A stretch of 64,000 nucleotides of DNA from Bacteroidota bacterium (GCA_023442525.1 JAEZZA010000031.1:1-64000), one strand, 5' to 3'; numbered from the stretch's first letter, positions 54,009 to 62,498 are shown. Made by a program: numbers and translations. The notes: generated by a model from the sequence alone, not told the origin.

Positions 54009-55348
54009 ATTTTCTCCTTTATAAATGAGTCTAATCTTGCTTCAAGGTCGTTTTGAAGTCCATATTTTTTCATTAATAGTATCTTGTTTTTTTGCAATGC
54101 AAGTAATTCTTGAATTAGCGAGAAATGTTTTGGATTATCACAAGCCTTTTCAAGTAGTAATCTTTCTTGTAAGCCTAACTTATCATTAGGAATATCGTAA
54201 CCATATACATCATTATAAATATCATTAACAGTAATATTAAAAAATCCATCACGATACCATATTACTTGAATTGCTATTAGTTCCTGACTAGAAATAAGGT
54301 CAATACTTGACCTATATTTTTGAGTATCTTTTTGGATGGTAAGTAATTTCTTCAATAGCTGTATTCGGTATTCAATTGTGTAGTTACCCATATTATGCCC
54401 TGTTTCATCAACAGCAATCTGGCCATTTCTTCGGGTTGCATATCTATTTTCAGATACATTTCTGTTAACAACTAGGCTATTTCGAAAATCAAGTAGCGGT
54501 CGCATCCAATCCGTTCCGTTATTAATTAATGCCGTCATCGATTTGTCTTCTTTTACTACAGTGCAAACCCAGCATCCAAAACGGCTCTGTCCACATGACT
54601 TATGGGATTCATCTGTTATTACTGTAGGACATTCATAATCATCGGCACTTGCATCCTGGTATATTTTGAAAAGTATTTTATTATCAAATCCCCAAGGTGA
54701 AGGGATCGCGTTAATAATATACCAAACCTCTTCCAACATTAATTCCTTTATCGGAGCATAAGTATATGTATTTGGATTTAGAGGGTGTTTAGAAAGTCGG
54801 TGACCTTTAATATCATGCTTTTTTATAGACTTTGCGCGTTGTTGACTTTCATCAAGTCTAGTTCCAATTAAAATAATAGCTTCACCATCAGCAGCTACTT
54901 GATCAATTATAAATTGAGAAGTAGGCTTAATTTTCATCTTATCTGTACAAAAACGAAACGCATTATTTGGAACAGGATATCCTTTGCCAATTACACAACT
55001 CCAAAATGTATCTTCTAATTTAGGGATTGTTGTTTTTACTTTAATAGGTAAGCCTTGCTCTTTAGCCGCTTTTTGAATTGTGTTTAGTACTGTTTGAACA
55101 TATTCTTCAATTATCGGATTTTCAACCATTGTATCATTACACACAACATATATAGGGCGTGTGTATTTAAAGTTTAAGTTGTTATCACGGATTTTATTTA
55201 GAGCTAACCAAACTAAAGTTAGCAGAACAGTAGAATCCTTTCCTCCACTAAAACCAATTATCCAAGGACGATTATAACGGTCATTTTCTAAATATTGGTC
55301 TACTAATTCATCAATGATGTCTGTTAGTCTATTTGAGAGTTTCATCAT
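54005..55348 (-). CDS. dndC: DNA phosphorothioation sulfurtransferase DndC
   Basis: The 447-aa PP-loop enzyme activates the DNA backbone for sulfur transfer. The pyrophosphatase loop is IIGFSGGKDSTVLL (34-39). Cysteines Cys134 (RFCTDKMK), Cys240, Cys252, Cys259 and Cys262 (GCWVC) match the Fe-S and sulfur-relay region of DndC. Length and the WIIGFSGGKDST start exclude ordinary PAPS reductase. Start overlaps the Xre gene by 20 bases. No dndA or dndB is present, so the cysteine desulfurase must be supplied from elsewhere, probably a host IscS. Confidence 0.92.
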   Translation of the reverse strand: MMKLSNRLTDIIDELVDQYLENDRYNRPWIIGFSGGKDSTVLLTLVWLALNKIRDNNLNFKYTRPIYVVCNDTMVENPIIEEYVQTVLNTIQKAAKEQGLPIKVKTTIPKLEDTFWSCVIGKGYPVPNNAFRFCTDKMKIKPTSQFIIDQVAADGEAIILIGTRLDESQQRAKSIKKHDIKGHRLSKHPLNPNTYTYAPIKELMLEEVWYIINAIPSPWGFDNKILFKIYQDASADDYECPTVITDESHKSCGQSRFGCWVCTVVKEDKSMTALINNGTDWMRPLLDFRNSLVVNRNVSENRYATRRNGQIAVDETGHNMGNYTIEYRIQLLKKLLTIQKDTQKYRSSIDLISSQELIAIQVIWYRDGFFNITVNDIYNDVYGYDIPNDKLGLQERLLLEKACDNPKHFSLIQELLALQKNKILLMKKYGLQNDLEARLDSFIKEKI

Positions 55349-55628
55349 TTTCTATTGTTATTTTTTTTGCGATTTCCAGTGCTTTATTGGCTGTTTTTTC
55401 TTTGTCCAATACTCCTAAGATTTTATCTGCTAACCAAAGTGATAGTAATTCATTTTCATCAGTAGAAAGCATTTTAGCAATTGAAATAACCTGCTCACGT
55501 TTTGCGGGGCGGTCGCCTCGTTCAATCTTGCTATACATCGGAGTATCAATTTCCAGCGCTGAGGCTAATTGTCTTTGAAGCAATTGCTTTTCTTCCCTCA
55601 ACTGTCGAATTTTATCGGCAAATAACAT
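55329..55628 (-). CDS. Xre-family HTH regulator of the dnd operon
   Basis: The 99-aa protein from ATG 55628 begins MLFADKIRQLREEKQLLQRQLASALEI, a full Xre HTH (residues 3-62), with a short helical tail. It is the first gene of the operon and overlaps dndC by 20 bases. Such proteins control restriction-type operons; here it takes the place of dndB, the usual Dnd regulator. A palindrome between its start and the -7 box is a possible operator. Confidence 0.82.
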   Translation of the reverse strand: MLFADKIRQLREEKQLLQRQLASALEIDTPMYSKIERGDRPAKREQVISIAKMLSTDENELLSLWLADKILGVLDKEKTANKALEIAKKITIENDETLK

Positions 55629-55654
55629 CGGTTTTATTCTCATTTGTATGACTT

Positions 55655-55690
55655 TTCAATTTTTGAATTGTCAGATATTGAACAAATATA
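55655..55690 (-). promoter_or_regulatory. Candidate promoter and operator of the dnd operon
   Basis: On the minus strand 55683-55690 reads TATATTTG, a perfect Bacteroidetes -7 box (TAnnTTTG). Downstream of it, 55655-55667 is the palindrome TTCAA-TTT-TTGAA, 27 bases before the Xre start codon. A second inverted repeat AAGCAT/ATGCTT is at 55703-55723. An Xre operator here would make the operon self-regulated. No clear -33 box was seen. Confidence 0.5.
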
Positions 55691-55732
55691 ATAAATATCC
55701 ATAAGCATAGAAAAATAATGCTTAAGAATTGT

Positions 55733-55761
55733 CAATAAAAAAGCGAACATTCTGCTCGCTT
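55733..55761 (-). terminator. Terminator of the DUF3987 operon
   Basis: AAGCGA and TCGCTT pair around a 9-base loop at 55741-55761, and the plus strand has a run of A at 55736-55742, which is a U-run for minus-strand transcripts. It lies 5 bases downstream of the DUF3987 stop and insulates that operon from the dnd operon. Confidence 0.75.
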
Positions 55762-55765
55762 TCTA

Positions 55766-57541
55766 TCATTGCTTTTGATACTTATCGTGAGCGTAATGAT
55801 TTATTAATCCATTGTCTGTAAAGCGTTTTATATGCTTTTCCGCTGTCTTGTCTGGAATGCCAAATTTCTGAGCTACCGCTAAATAATCTTTTCGGCAGAA
55901 CTCCTGAGGGAGTTCGTCCAAAAACTGCTGTTTTTGATTCTTAGGAGCTGCTGTAACAGCTTCGGCAGGAAGTTGTTGAAACACATTGGCAGCGTGCTGC
56001 ACAAGTATTTTAACCATTGATAAAGCCGTATTGAAATCATTATCTCTGCAAACTAGCGGAGAATGTATATCGCCTGAATCCATAATACGGAGTGTAGTGA
56101 GTGTCATTGCAATGCGGAATGTAACAAGACCGAGTCGCCGAACAGTGGCGAGATAATCAGCGCCATACAAACACAAATACTGGTTTTGAGTTTGGGCAAA
56201 ATAGGCATTAAATGCCTGTTGCTGACCGGAGGTTAAACAAAAGCGCATTGGTTCCGATTGATATTGCAAATGTTTGTACAAATCAAAAAACTGATGCCCT
56301 AAGTGATAAAAATAATTGTCGAGTGTTTGGTCAGATGAATTTGCAAACACATCGTTCCAAACCGGGCGAACATTCATAAAATAAAACATGAATCGACTAA
56401 ATAAGCCATTTTCAGAACTTGGAATAAGTGCTGAAACTTGTTTTGGCGTACCTGATAAAAGAGCAGATAAACGGGGATTGTTGATTTCAACATATTCCCG
56501 GTCTTTTCGTCTGTTGTATGAAATTGTTTCGTGATGGAAGGCTTTACGAAAACCATCGGAATAATTTCCATGCTCGCTTTTAAATGTGAGTGCAAGGGTA
56601 TCGCCTTCGGTTTCAAAAATAAGCCCTGAGCCATTATTGTCGTTTAATATTTGGAATAATCCTGTTGCACTATTGTTTGCCGGAATAATCAGCATTTTTA
56701 CAGGTGGTTCTTTAGGGCGTTCTAATTCTGACTTGTTTTTTGTTGAGGCATACTCTGCCAGCTTTCTTTGATACTCTTCAAATTCGAGCTTTGAAATTTC
56801 CCGTAAAGATTTGTGTATCGGGTCAACCAGTTTACGGCACAAAGTTAAACGACCTTTACCAGCCGAAGCCTGAGCCGTTACAAATAGAAATAAATTCGGG
56901 TAAACCTCCCTCTCGGCATAAATGCCATATATATTTGGCAGACATGCCGAAATTGCAACCAATGAACCAAGCAAAAGAAGGTCTCTGTCTTCGTTGGAGT
57001 TAGATTTTGCAACTACTTTCTGTAGAAGTTCAGGCAGGTCGGAATAAACTTCATCAGGAAACGTTGGAAGGTTTATTTCCTGCAATTCCTCCAAATCTCC
57101 TGTTTCTTTTTTTACAGGTGTAACCTGATTTGTTTCTTCGGGGGATTTATTGGAGTGCTGAGGCATAGAAATACTCACACCGGCTGACTTTGCAAGGTGA
57201 TAAAGTGTTTTGATTGTAACGCCGTGGCCGTGCGAAGCAAGGCAGGCGTTGTATTGTTTATCAGTTTCAGACTGATTGTAACCAGGATAAAAACTACTTA
57301 AACGATGATAATAAGACCGACCGCTTTCGCCCAAAGCATCAGCGAGGGCAAAGCCAAGGTCTCTCCAGTCGGCATAGTTTGGGGCAATATCAATGGATGC
57401 GGCTTCAATTCTTAATGTAACTGTTTCAATCTCATTTGAAGTATCAATATTTGATTGAGGTATTGCAGGAATTGAAACGGTGTTTTTTTCTGTGACATTA
57501 TTTGTTGCCCAATCATTAGGTTTAAATTTCTTCTTGCTCAT
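55766..57541 (-). CDS. DUF3987 protein with PriCT-2-like N-terminus
   Basis: The 591-aa protein has a PriCT-2-like region (about 45-130: APNYADWRDLGFALADALGESGRSYYHRL) and a DUF3987 ATPase-like core (about 175-560) with TAQASAGKGRLTLCRKLV as a P-loop variant and LSGTPKQVSALIPSSENGLFSRFMFYFM. A C-terminal helix-turn-helix region follows. Such proteins are backbone genes of Bacteroidetes mobile elements, apparently with primase/helicase-like roles. It overlaps the BT4734-like gene by 20 bases. Confidence 0.85.
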   Translation of the reverse strand: MSKKKFKPNDWATNNVTEKNTVSIPAIPQSNIDTSNEIETVTLRIEAASIDIAPNYADWRDLGFALADALGESGRSYYHRLSSFYPGYNQSETDKQYNACLASHGHGVTIKTLYHLAKSAGVSISMPQHSNKSPEETNQVTPVKKETGDLEELQEINLPTFPDEVYSDLPELLQKVVAKSNSNEDRDLLLLGSLVAISACLPNIYGIYAEREVYPNLFLFVTAQASAGKGRLTLCRKLVDPIHKSLREISKLEFEEYQRKLAEYASTKNKSELERPKEPPVKMLIIPANNSATGLFQILNDNNGSGLIFETEGDTLALTFKSEHGNYSDGFRKAFHHETISYNRRKDREYVEINNPRLSALLSGTPKQVSALIPSSENGLFSRFMFYFMNVRPVWNDVFANSSDQTLDNYFYHLGHQFFDLYKHLQYQSEPMRFCLTSGQQQAFNAYFAQTQNQYLCLYGADYLATVRRLGLVTFRIAMTLTTLRIMDSGDIHSPLVCRDNDFNTALSMVKILVQHAANVFQQLPAEAVTAAPKNQKQQFLDELPQEFCRKDYLAVAQKFGIPDKTAEKHIKRFTDNGLINHYAHDKYQKQ

Positions 57542-58508
57542 GCTTATTCAATAATAAAGGATTAATAAAAGCGTCAGGGTCGTAAGGGAGAAAACATGCC
57601 CGGGAAATATCTTTCCCTGACTTGTCAACCTCGAACGAGTAAGTTTGTAAAATGTAATTGGCTACTGAGGAGAAGTATTCTCCGTGAGGTGCTTCTTGCG
57701 TATCTATTTCAATAATCCATTTCAAACCATCACCGGAAGGACTTACAAACAAAAGCTGGGTATCAAAATACTCATCGGCAAGCAAGAATCGACGTAGTGT
57801 ATCTAAATCTTGAACATGATCAAAATCGATACATAAAAGCTCTGAATGTTTTATAAGTGATTTATCGCTCCTGGAATTAAATATTCCAGAAAAAGTGCAA
57901 TAATCGAAGTTTGCAGCTTTGTATTTGCGAGCTTTCACACTATCTGATATGCTTCTGAGTTCTTCAGTTTGATGCTTGTAGTAGTCTCCCTTAATTGCAT
58001 TATAAACCTGAGCCAATGAAACTGTTTTGTGTGGAAAAACATTCCGTATCGGAGCTTTAAAAAATGAAAAGGCAAATACTTTATCATTTTGGGTGTTAAC
58101 CAGCTCATTTTTCTGTGCCAGGCTTAAAGTTTTCTTTTGCTTGTAGAAACTCCTATTCTCCCCGATACGGAGGTTCATTTCTTTGTTCAGTGTTTGCAGT
58201 AAATCATCGCCAGTCTGTTTATAATGCAGTTCGGCGAAGTCGAACGCATTTCCGTCAGGGATAGAGTTCTCACTATCCGAATGCCTTGCAAACTCTTTAT
58301 CCATTGCATTACCTAAAACATTCTCCTTTTCAATGAAAATATTCAATGTCGGTTTATCGGCGTTAAATGGGTTTTTGGCAGGGGAACAAGTCCTCCCCAA
58401 AAGGGAGAGGACTATTTCATCTGGATAATACAATCTCAAAATATGTGCATAGATACCAATGCCATATTGAGTTTTTGACAATATCGCATCTTTACTTATC
58501 GCCTCCAT
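57522..58508 (-). CDS. BT4734/VirE-N-like protein (primase-related)
   Basis: The 328-aa protein contains a BT4734-like domain (about 140-325) with FAFSFFKAPIRNVFPHKTVSL, CTFSGIFNSR, LLCIDFDHVQDLDTLRRFLL and VSPSGDGLKWIIEID, a pattern resembling archaeo-eukaryotic primase-type (prim-pol) acidic residues. It precedes the DUF3987 gene, with which it always seems to travel on Bacteroidetes islands. The N-terminal 70 residues are an extra helical segment. It overlaps the HTH gene upstream by 17 bases. Confidence 0.8.
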   Translation of the reverse strand: MEAISKDAILSKTQYGIGIYAHILRLYYPDEIVLSLLGRTCSPAKNPFNADKPTLNIFIEKENVLGNAMDKEFARHSDSENSIPDGNAFDFAELHYKQTGDDLLQTLNKEMNLRIGENRSFYKQKKTLSLAQKNELVNTQNDKVFAFSFFKAPIRNVFPHKTVSLAQVYNAIKGDYYKHQTEELRSISDSVKARKYKAANFDYCTFSGIFNSRSDKSLIKHSELLCIDFDHVQDLDTLRRFLLADEYFDTQLLFVSPSGDGLKWIIEIDTQEAPHGEYFSSVANYILQTYSFEVDKSGKDISRACFLPYDPDAFINPLLLNKHEQEEI

Positions 58509-58866
58509 AATACTTGATTTTCATCATTGTGTAATGATTATTGAGGATTCGGGAAATATCAGAGCGGCGATAGTAAATTTTATTGCCGATGCGGGAAAAT
58601 GGCAGTGTGCCATTTGAACGCAAAGTTTGCAATGTCCTGTGGCTGATGTGCAGAATTTGCATAACATCCTGATTGTCTAGCCAATCCTCCAATCTGTCAG
58701 CTAAAGGACTATTTACATTTGCAGGGCATGAAGAACAGAGATTTTCTTCCTGGTTAACTTGCTGTTTGCTTGTTGTAAAATGATTTCGGAAAGCAACTGC
58801 AAAAGGTTCCTGACTGTTTAGAAAGTAATTTGTCAGGATTTCGCCAATGGTTTTAGGTTCGCTCAT
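58492..58866 (-). CDS. Excisionase-like HTH protein 1
   Basis: The 124-aa protein has a C-terminal MerR/excisionase-type winged helix (WLDNQDVMQILHISHRTLQTLRSNGTLPFSRIGNKIYYRRSDI, about 63-108). A CSSCPA cysteine pair sits just before it. Such helix-turn-helix proteins precede the BT4734/DUF3987 genes on these islands and may act in excision or gene control. It overlaps its neighbours by 4 and 17 bases. Confidence 0.8.
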   Translation of the reverse strand: MSEPKTIGEILTNYFLNSQEPFAVAFRNHFTTSKQQVNQEENLCSSCPANVNSPLADRLEDWLDNQDVMQILHISHRTLQTLRSNGTLPFSRIGNKIYYRRSDISRILNNHYTMMKIKYYGGDK

Positions 58867-59228
58867 TTCAAACCTCCCTTCTTGTTGGTGACAAATGCAG
58901 CTGCATCTGCCTGTAATTCTGAAACTGATTTGTGCTTGTCACCAATCAACCAGGCATCAATTTCGCTTTTTAGAAATTGGAGCTTTTTTCCTTTCTTATG
59001 GTATGGAATGAGTTTTTGTCCAATCCAACCATAAACTGTTTGACGGGCTGGCTTATCAGGCAAATAATTACACAAATCTTGTAAATTGAACCACTTATCA
59101 GATTCGGGCAGTTCTGACTTTGATGCACTAAGTAAGGTTTCTAATCTCTCCACCTTACCAATTAAATACGCCAATGCTTGCGGCATATCGTTAAATGAAA
59201 TCTCTGTTTGAAAATGATTTACTTGCAT
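58863..59228 (-). CDS. Excisionase-like HTH protein 2
   Basis: The 121-aa protein has a helix-turn-helix domain of the excisionase/MerR type at about residues 46-96 (KWFNLQDLCNYLPDKPARQTVYGWIGQKLIPYHKKGKKLQFLKSEID). It is the first gene of the 59228-55766 operon. The upstream gap carries iterated GGAGTG motifs that could be its target. Confidence 0.8.
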   Translation of the reverse strand: MQVNHFQTEISFNDMPQALAYLIGKVERLETLLSASKSELPESDKWFNLQDLCNYLPDKPARQTVYGWIGQKLIPYHKKGKKLQFLKSEIDAWLIGDKHKSVSELQADAAAFVTNKKGGLK

Positions 59229-59342
59229 TTTTCAAATTTTTAATCGTAAAAATTTGAGGCTCCATCAATGCCCAAGAGCCTCTTCTTTGAGCATTGACTT
59301 ACACGAATTTACATTCAATAAGTGCAGTAAATCAGTTGTTTA

Positions 59343-59465
59343 CACTCCGTACGGAGTGACTACGGAGTGCGGAGTGGCATCAATAAAAAGAAAAAGACCA
59401 ACGCATTAGCGTCAGTCTTATATCTATTTTCTTATTATTTTTTATTGTAAAACGGAGTGCGGAGT
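59343..59465. repeat. Iterated CGGAGTG motifs with palindrome
   Basis: Between the HTH operon and the 331-aa gene lie a perfect 16-base palindrome CACTCCGTACGGAGTG (59343-59358), then ACGGAGTG (59362-59369) and CGGAGTG (59370-59376), and another CGGAGTGCGGAGT at 59453-59465 running into the end of the 331-aa gene. Six GGAGT units in about 120 bases suggest protein-binding sites, for regulation or replication initiation. Confidence 0.65.
59384..59418 (-). terminator. Terminator of the integrase operon
   Basis: AGAC-CA-ACGC-ATTA-GCGT-CA-GTCT at 59395-59418 forms a stem with one internal mismatch pair, preceded on the plus strand by AAAAAGAAAAA, a U-rich run for minus-strand transcripts. It lies 48 bases beyond the stop of the 331-aa gene. 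Confidence 0.7.
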
Positions 59466-59466
59466 T

Positions 59467-60462
59467 TTATTTCATAATATTTGCAGCTTTTTCTATCTCA
59501 GATAATTTCAACTTTGGTTTTTTCTGGTCTCGCAAATTCGATTCATTAAATTGGCTGCCATCATCATCAACAAAGCATGCACAAACAATTTTCCATAAAC
59601 TGTTACCCGAATATGTAATGACTTTAAGTTCATTGTTTAGCAACTTAATGAAATATGACAAAGTGCCTTTGCCTCCTGTCCATCTGATGGGATTAGCGAC
59701 AAACTCACCAGAAAATACATGCCTAAAATCTGTTATGCTTGTTTCTTGTGCTATAAAGCCATTCTTTTTTAAAGAGTCCATCAGGTCTGTTATATTGTTG
59801 CTATTTGTCTGAATCTTTTTGTATTTGAATGAAAGAATGTCAGACTTTGAGCTATTGTCTTTTTGTTCCACAGGAAGAATATTGATTACCTGAACTTCCC
59901 TTAAATAAGTATTCTCCGGCACTGGTTTGTTTAATATCCTACTATATATATCAGCGATATTCATTTTGTTGTCAGTATGGATAAACTCTGTAAAATGGCT
60001 TTGAACTTCTAAAAAACATTTAATCAATGAAACAAGGGTATAATTGGTTATGAAGGTAGATTCTTTGTGTTCTCGGTCAGTATTAAAATCGGCGTGTTTT
60101 GAAGTGATTAAACTCAAATCATACCCCCTGCGAACAATCAAATCATTCGTGCTAACAAGTAAAAAATTTAGCTCACCGTTTACTTTTTTTAGTTTGAAAA
60201 GTACAATATTCTCGCTGTCAGTTGATACACCTTCAATTAATTGATTTAGATATGTGGTAATATCATTGCTGACCAATCTTTGATAATACCGGATTTTGTC
60301 GGAAAATGCAGGTATAGAAAAATCAAGGATGTAGTTTGCTGAAAATCGTTCCTGAACTATAGGGTTGCTTCTTAAAGTCGGAGCGTAAAAATCATCAGCT
60401 TTGATGTTTTTATCAAGCCAGGGGCGGAGGTCATTTAATATTATTGATTCAATTGTTTTCAT
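59467..60462 (-). CDS. Uncharacterised 331-aa element protein
   Basis: I do not recognise this protein. It is hydrophilic with alternating helical and strand regions (FKLKKVNGELNFLLVSTND, YTLVSLIKCFLEVQ) and a C-terminal segment (LMDSLKKNGFIAQETSITDFRHVFSGEFVANPIRWTGGKGTLSYFIKLLNN) that may be a winged helix or RteC-like region. No nuclease or ATPase motif is evident. It is 7 bases downstream of the integrase gene, so it is probably expressed with it and may assist excision or regulation. Confidence 0.7.
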   Translation of the reverse strand: MKTIESIILNDLRPWLDKNIKADDFYAPTLRSNPIVQERFSANYILDFSIPAFSDKIRYYQRLVSNDITTYLNQLIEGVSTDSENIVLFKLKKVNGELNFLLVSTNDLIVRRGYDLSLITSKHADFNTDREHKESTFITNYTLVSLIKCFLEVQSHFTEFIHTDNKMNIADIYSRILNKPVPENTYLREVQVINILPVEQKDNSSKSDILSFKYKKIQTNSNNITDLMDSLKKNGFIAQETSITDFRHVFSGEFVANPIRWTGGKGTLSYFIKLLNNELKVITYSGNSLWKIVCACFVDDDGSQFNESNLRDQKKPKLKLSEIEKAANIMK

Positions 60463-60469
60463 GCCGGTA

Positions 60470-61723
60470 TCATTCAGATTTAATATTTAGCTTGATTGCA
60501 TTGGTAGCTTTCTGTTTTTTCTCATCCACCACTTTTGCATAAATCTGTGTGGTTCTAACATTGGTATGGCCAAGCATTTTTGACACGGTATAAATGTCTG
60601 TTCCTCCTGACAATTGTAATGTGGCGTATGTGTGGCGAAAGCAGTGGAAAGTTATATTCCGAGTAATACCTGCAGATTTAATCCATCGTTTTAATGGCCC
60701 CGAAATCCAAGAGGGGTCGGGTAAATCTTCAAAAATTAATTGTTCCGGATTGCCTGGTTCTCCGCATAGCTGATAGGCCTGTTCTGATATTGGCATATAT
60801 TCGACACCTTTTGTTTTTTGCTGGGTAAAGTTGAGGCGAATTTGTTCGCCGACAACTTGTATTTCCTTCCATTTAAGTTTTTGAATATCACAATGGCGAA
60901 TGCCTGTTAAGGCAGAAAAAAGGGCAGCACGCTTCAATATTGGGCGGTCGCATGGAGTTTCAGCCAATATATTTAACTCGTCAACTGAAAGGTGTTCCCT
61001 TCGGCTTTCTTTATCCTGTATGCCTTTTATTTTTGCTGAAATATCTACAGTTAAATATCCATCAATGAACGCTTGCTTTAATCCGGCTTTAAAAATGCTA
61101 AAATAAGTGGCTGCGGTATTGTGTGATACCGTTCCTTTTTTATTTCCACCGCATGGAGCTGAAAGCATAAAGCGGCGAATTTCTTCCGCTTTGCCCATGC
61201 TGATTTGACAAAATGGAAGCGGCTGGTTATTTGTGAAGCTTTTTAGTAATTCACCAACACGGTTCCAATTTACAATAATAGATTGAGAACTATTCCGGTG
61301 ACGGTCTTTTGAAACCTTTAAAAAGTATCCAATAAAATCTATTTGCTGGCGTTGGTTCTGAACTGCAAGTTCAGCTTCTTTTTCGGTGTATAAATCTGCG
61401 TTGTCATATTCTTTTTGTCGAATCCTGCGAACGCCATCTGCAAAAATACATGCCTCCTGGTCAATGGTGCTTTTACATTGGATTATACCATTAACATCTC
61501 TTTTGGGCTTAAATGTTTTCTTCCCATCGGCAGCAGTTCGGGCGGTTCTTGATTTATCCCATACAGGGGTTGTAATGGTTCTGTTTAGTGCTTCAATTAT
61601 TCGTTGAGGTTTGTCTGTTCCATTAAAAACCGGATAGCTTTCAAGTATTAAATACCATTCGTTGTGATATTCAGATTTGCGAAGCTTTACAGTACATTTG
61701 GTTTTTGCGAGTTTCTTTTTCAT
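60470..61723 (-). CDS. Tyrosine recombinase (integrase)
   Basis: The 417-aa integrase has an N-terminal arm-binding region, a SAM-like core-binding domain (about 125-225) and a catalytic domain with Arg276 (LTGIRHCDIQKLKW), Lys302 or Lys305, His360-x-x-Arg363 (HCFRHTYA), His386 (MLGHTNV) and nucleophile Tyr395 (TTQIYAKV). All catalytic positions are intact. It belongs to the Bacteroidetes mobile-element integrases. It lies 0.8 kb from the dnaK-tail attachment site and is very likely the enzyme that integrated the element there. Confidence 0.95.
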   Translation of the reverse strand: MKKKLAKTKCTVKLRKSEYHNEWYLILESYPVFNGTDKPQRIIEALNRTITTPVWDKSRTARTAADGKKTFKPKRDVNGIIQCKSTIDQEACIFADGVRRIRQKEYDNADLYTEKEAELAVQNQRQQIDFIGYFLKVSKDRHRNSSQSIIVNWNRVGELLKSFTNNQPLPFCQISMGKAEEIRRFMLSAPCGGNKKGTVSHNTAATYFSIFKAGLKQAFIDGYLTVDISAKIKGIQDKESRREHLSVDELNILAETPCDRPILKRAALFSALTGIRHCDIQKLKWKEIQVVGEQIRLNFTQQKTKGVEYMPISEQAYQLCGEPGNPEQLIFEDLPDPSWISGPLKRWIKSAGITRNITFHCFRHTYATLQLSGGTDIYTVSKMLGHTNVRTTQIYAKVVDEKKQKATNAIKLNIKSE

Positions 61724-61734
61724 AGTTCTGCGAT

Positions 61735-62301
61735 TTATCTGTGAGCGAATATCCGGTCAATTTCGACTTTAGGAACATAAACGAATTTTCCAATCTGCTT
61801 TCTCGGTATGCCATTTTTGCGAATGGTTTTATTAACGGTGGAGGCAGATATGCCAAATTTTTCATTTATCTCTCCAATGGTGTAGCATTCATTCTGATTA
61901 TAGTCGAGCTTTTTATTTACTATATCGGGTTGAATCGTTGAAACAGCTTCAACCTTTGGGAACATTGCTTCAATATGAACCCTGCTAATGCGGGTTAAAC
62001 GCTCTCCTAAATTTAAAGCGGGAATATTTCCTTTTTTGATTTGGCGGTAAATGGTATCTCTTGAAATGCCAAATAAGGCTACAGCTTCAGCAATTGAAAT
62101 ATAAGGGCGGTCGGCTGGGATTTGCTCAACAAGACTTTTGCGCTTTTCTTCTTTTTTGATTTGTGCTTTCTTTTTGCGGTAAGCAGCCTGAGAACATTTT
62201 TCAGAGCAATATTTGGAGGTTACTGTTTTAGCGTTAAACTGTGTACCACAGATTTCGCAAGTCTTTGGAAGTATGAATTTGCTAGCAGGCATATCAATCA
62301 C
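61735..62301 (-). CDS. Zinc-finger protein with two excisionase-type HTH domains
   Basis: The 188-aa protein has a treble-clef-like finger at its start (CEICGTQFNAKTVTSKYCSEKCSQAAYRKKK), then two HTH domains: SIAEAVALFGISRDTIYRQIKKGNIPAL (about 70-97) and YTIGEINEKFGISASTVNKTIRKNGIPRK (about 143-172). It is 11 bases upstream of the integrase gene. Such proteins act as recombination directionality factors or regulators in Bacteroidetes elements. Promoter box TATATTTG on the minus strand at 62380-62387 precedes it. Confidence 0.82.
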   Translation of the reverse strand: MIDMPASKFILPKTCEICGTQFNAKTVTSKYCSEKCSQAAYRKKKAQIKKEEKRKSLVEQIPADRPYISIAEAVALFGISRDTIYRQIKKGNIPALNLGERLTRISRVHIEAMFPKVEAVSTIQPDIVNKKLDYNQNECYTIGEINEKFGISASTVNKTIRKNGIPRKQIGKFVYVPKVEIDRIFAHR

Positions 62302-62379
62302 TTTTATAATTTATACGTAGTGATAAGTATTCATTAGTCGCACTTTATGGTTAATTAAGTCGCGTAACAAATATGTAGC

Positions 62380-62387
62380 AAATATAA
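62380..62387 (-). promoter_or_regulatory. Candidate promoter -7 box for the integrase operon
   Basis: The minus strand reads TATATTTG, a perfect TAnnTTTG -7 element, about 80 bases before the ATG at 62301. No strong -33 element is apparent. Similar motifs at 37859-37866 and 37956-37963 lie at the other element end without an obvious gene. Confidence 0.45.
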
Positions 62388-62433
62388 CGAAAAAAACAAT
62401 ATAAATCAATAAATAACGAGAGGAAAAGAAAAT

Positions 62434-62465
62434 AAAAAAACGCTGTAAGTTTTTATCTTACAGCG
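62434..62465 (-). terminator. Element-supplied dnaK terminator
   Basis: CGCTGTAAG and CTTACAGCG pair (62441-62449, 62457-62465) around TTTTTAT. Seven A on the plus strand upstream give a U-run for minus-strand transcription. It lies 35 bases beyond the dnaK stop and inside the element, so integration replaced the host dnaK terminator with this one. Confidence 0.88.
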
Positions 62466-62498
62466 TTTTGTATATGGATGTTAATCCTTGTTTTTCTG

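Noticed and set aside
54005..55348. PAPS reductase for sulfate assimilation
   Set aside because: Length, the GCWVC region and the dndD/dndE neighbours fit DndC; no other sulfate-assimilation gene is present.
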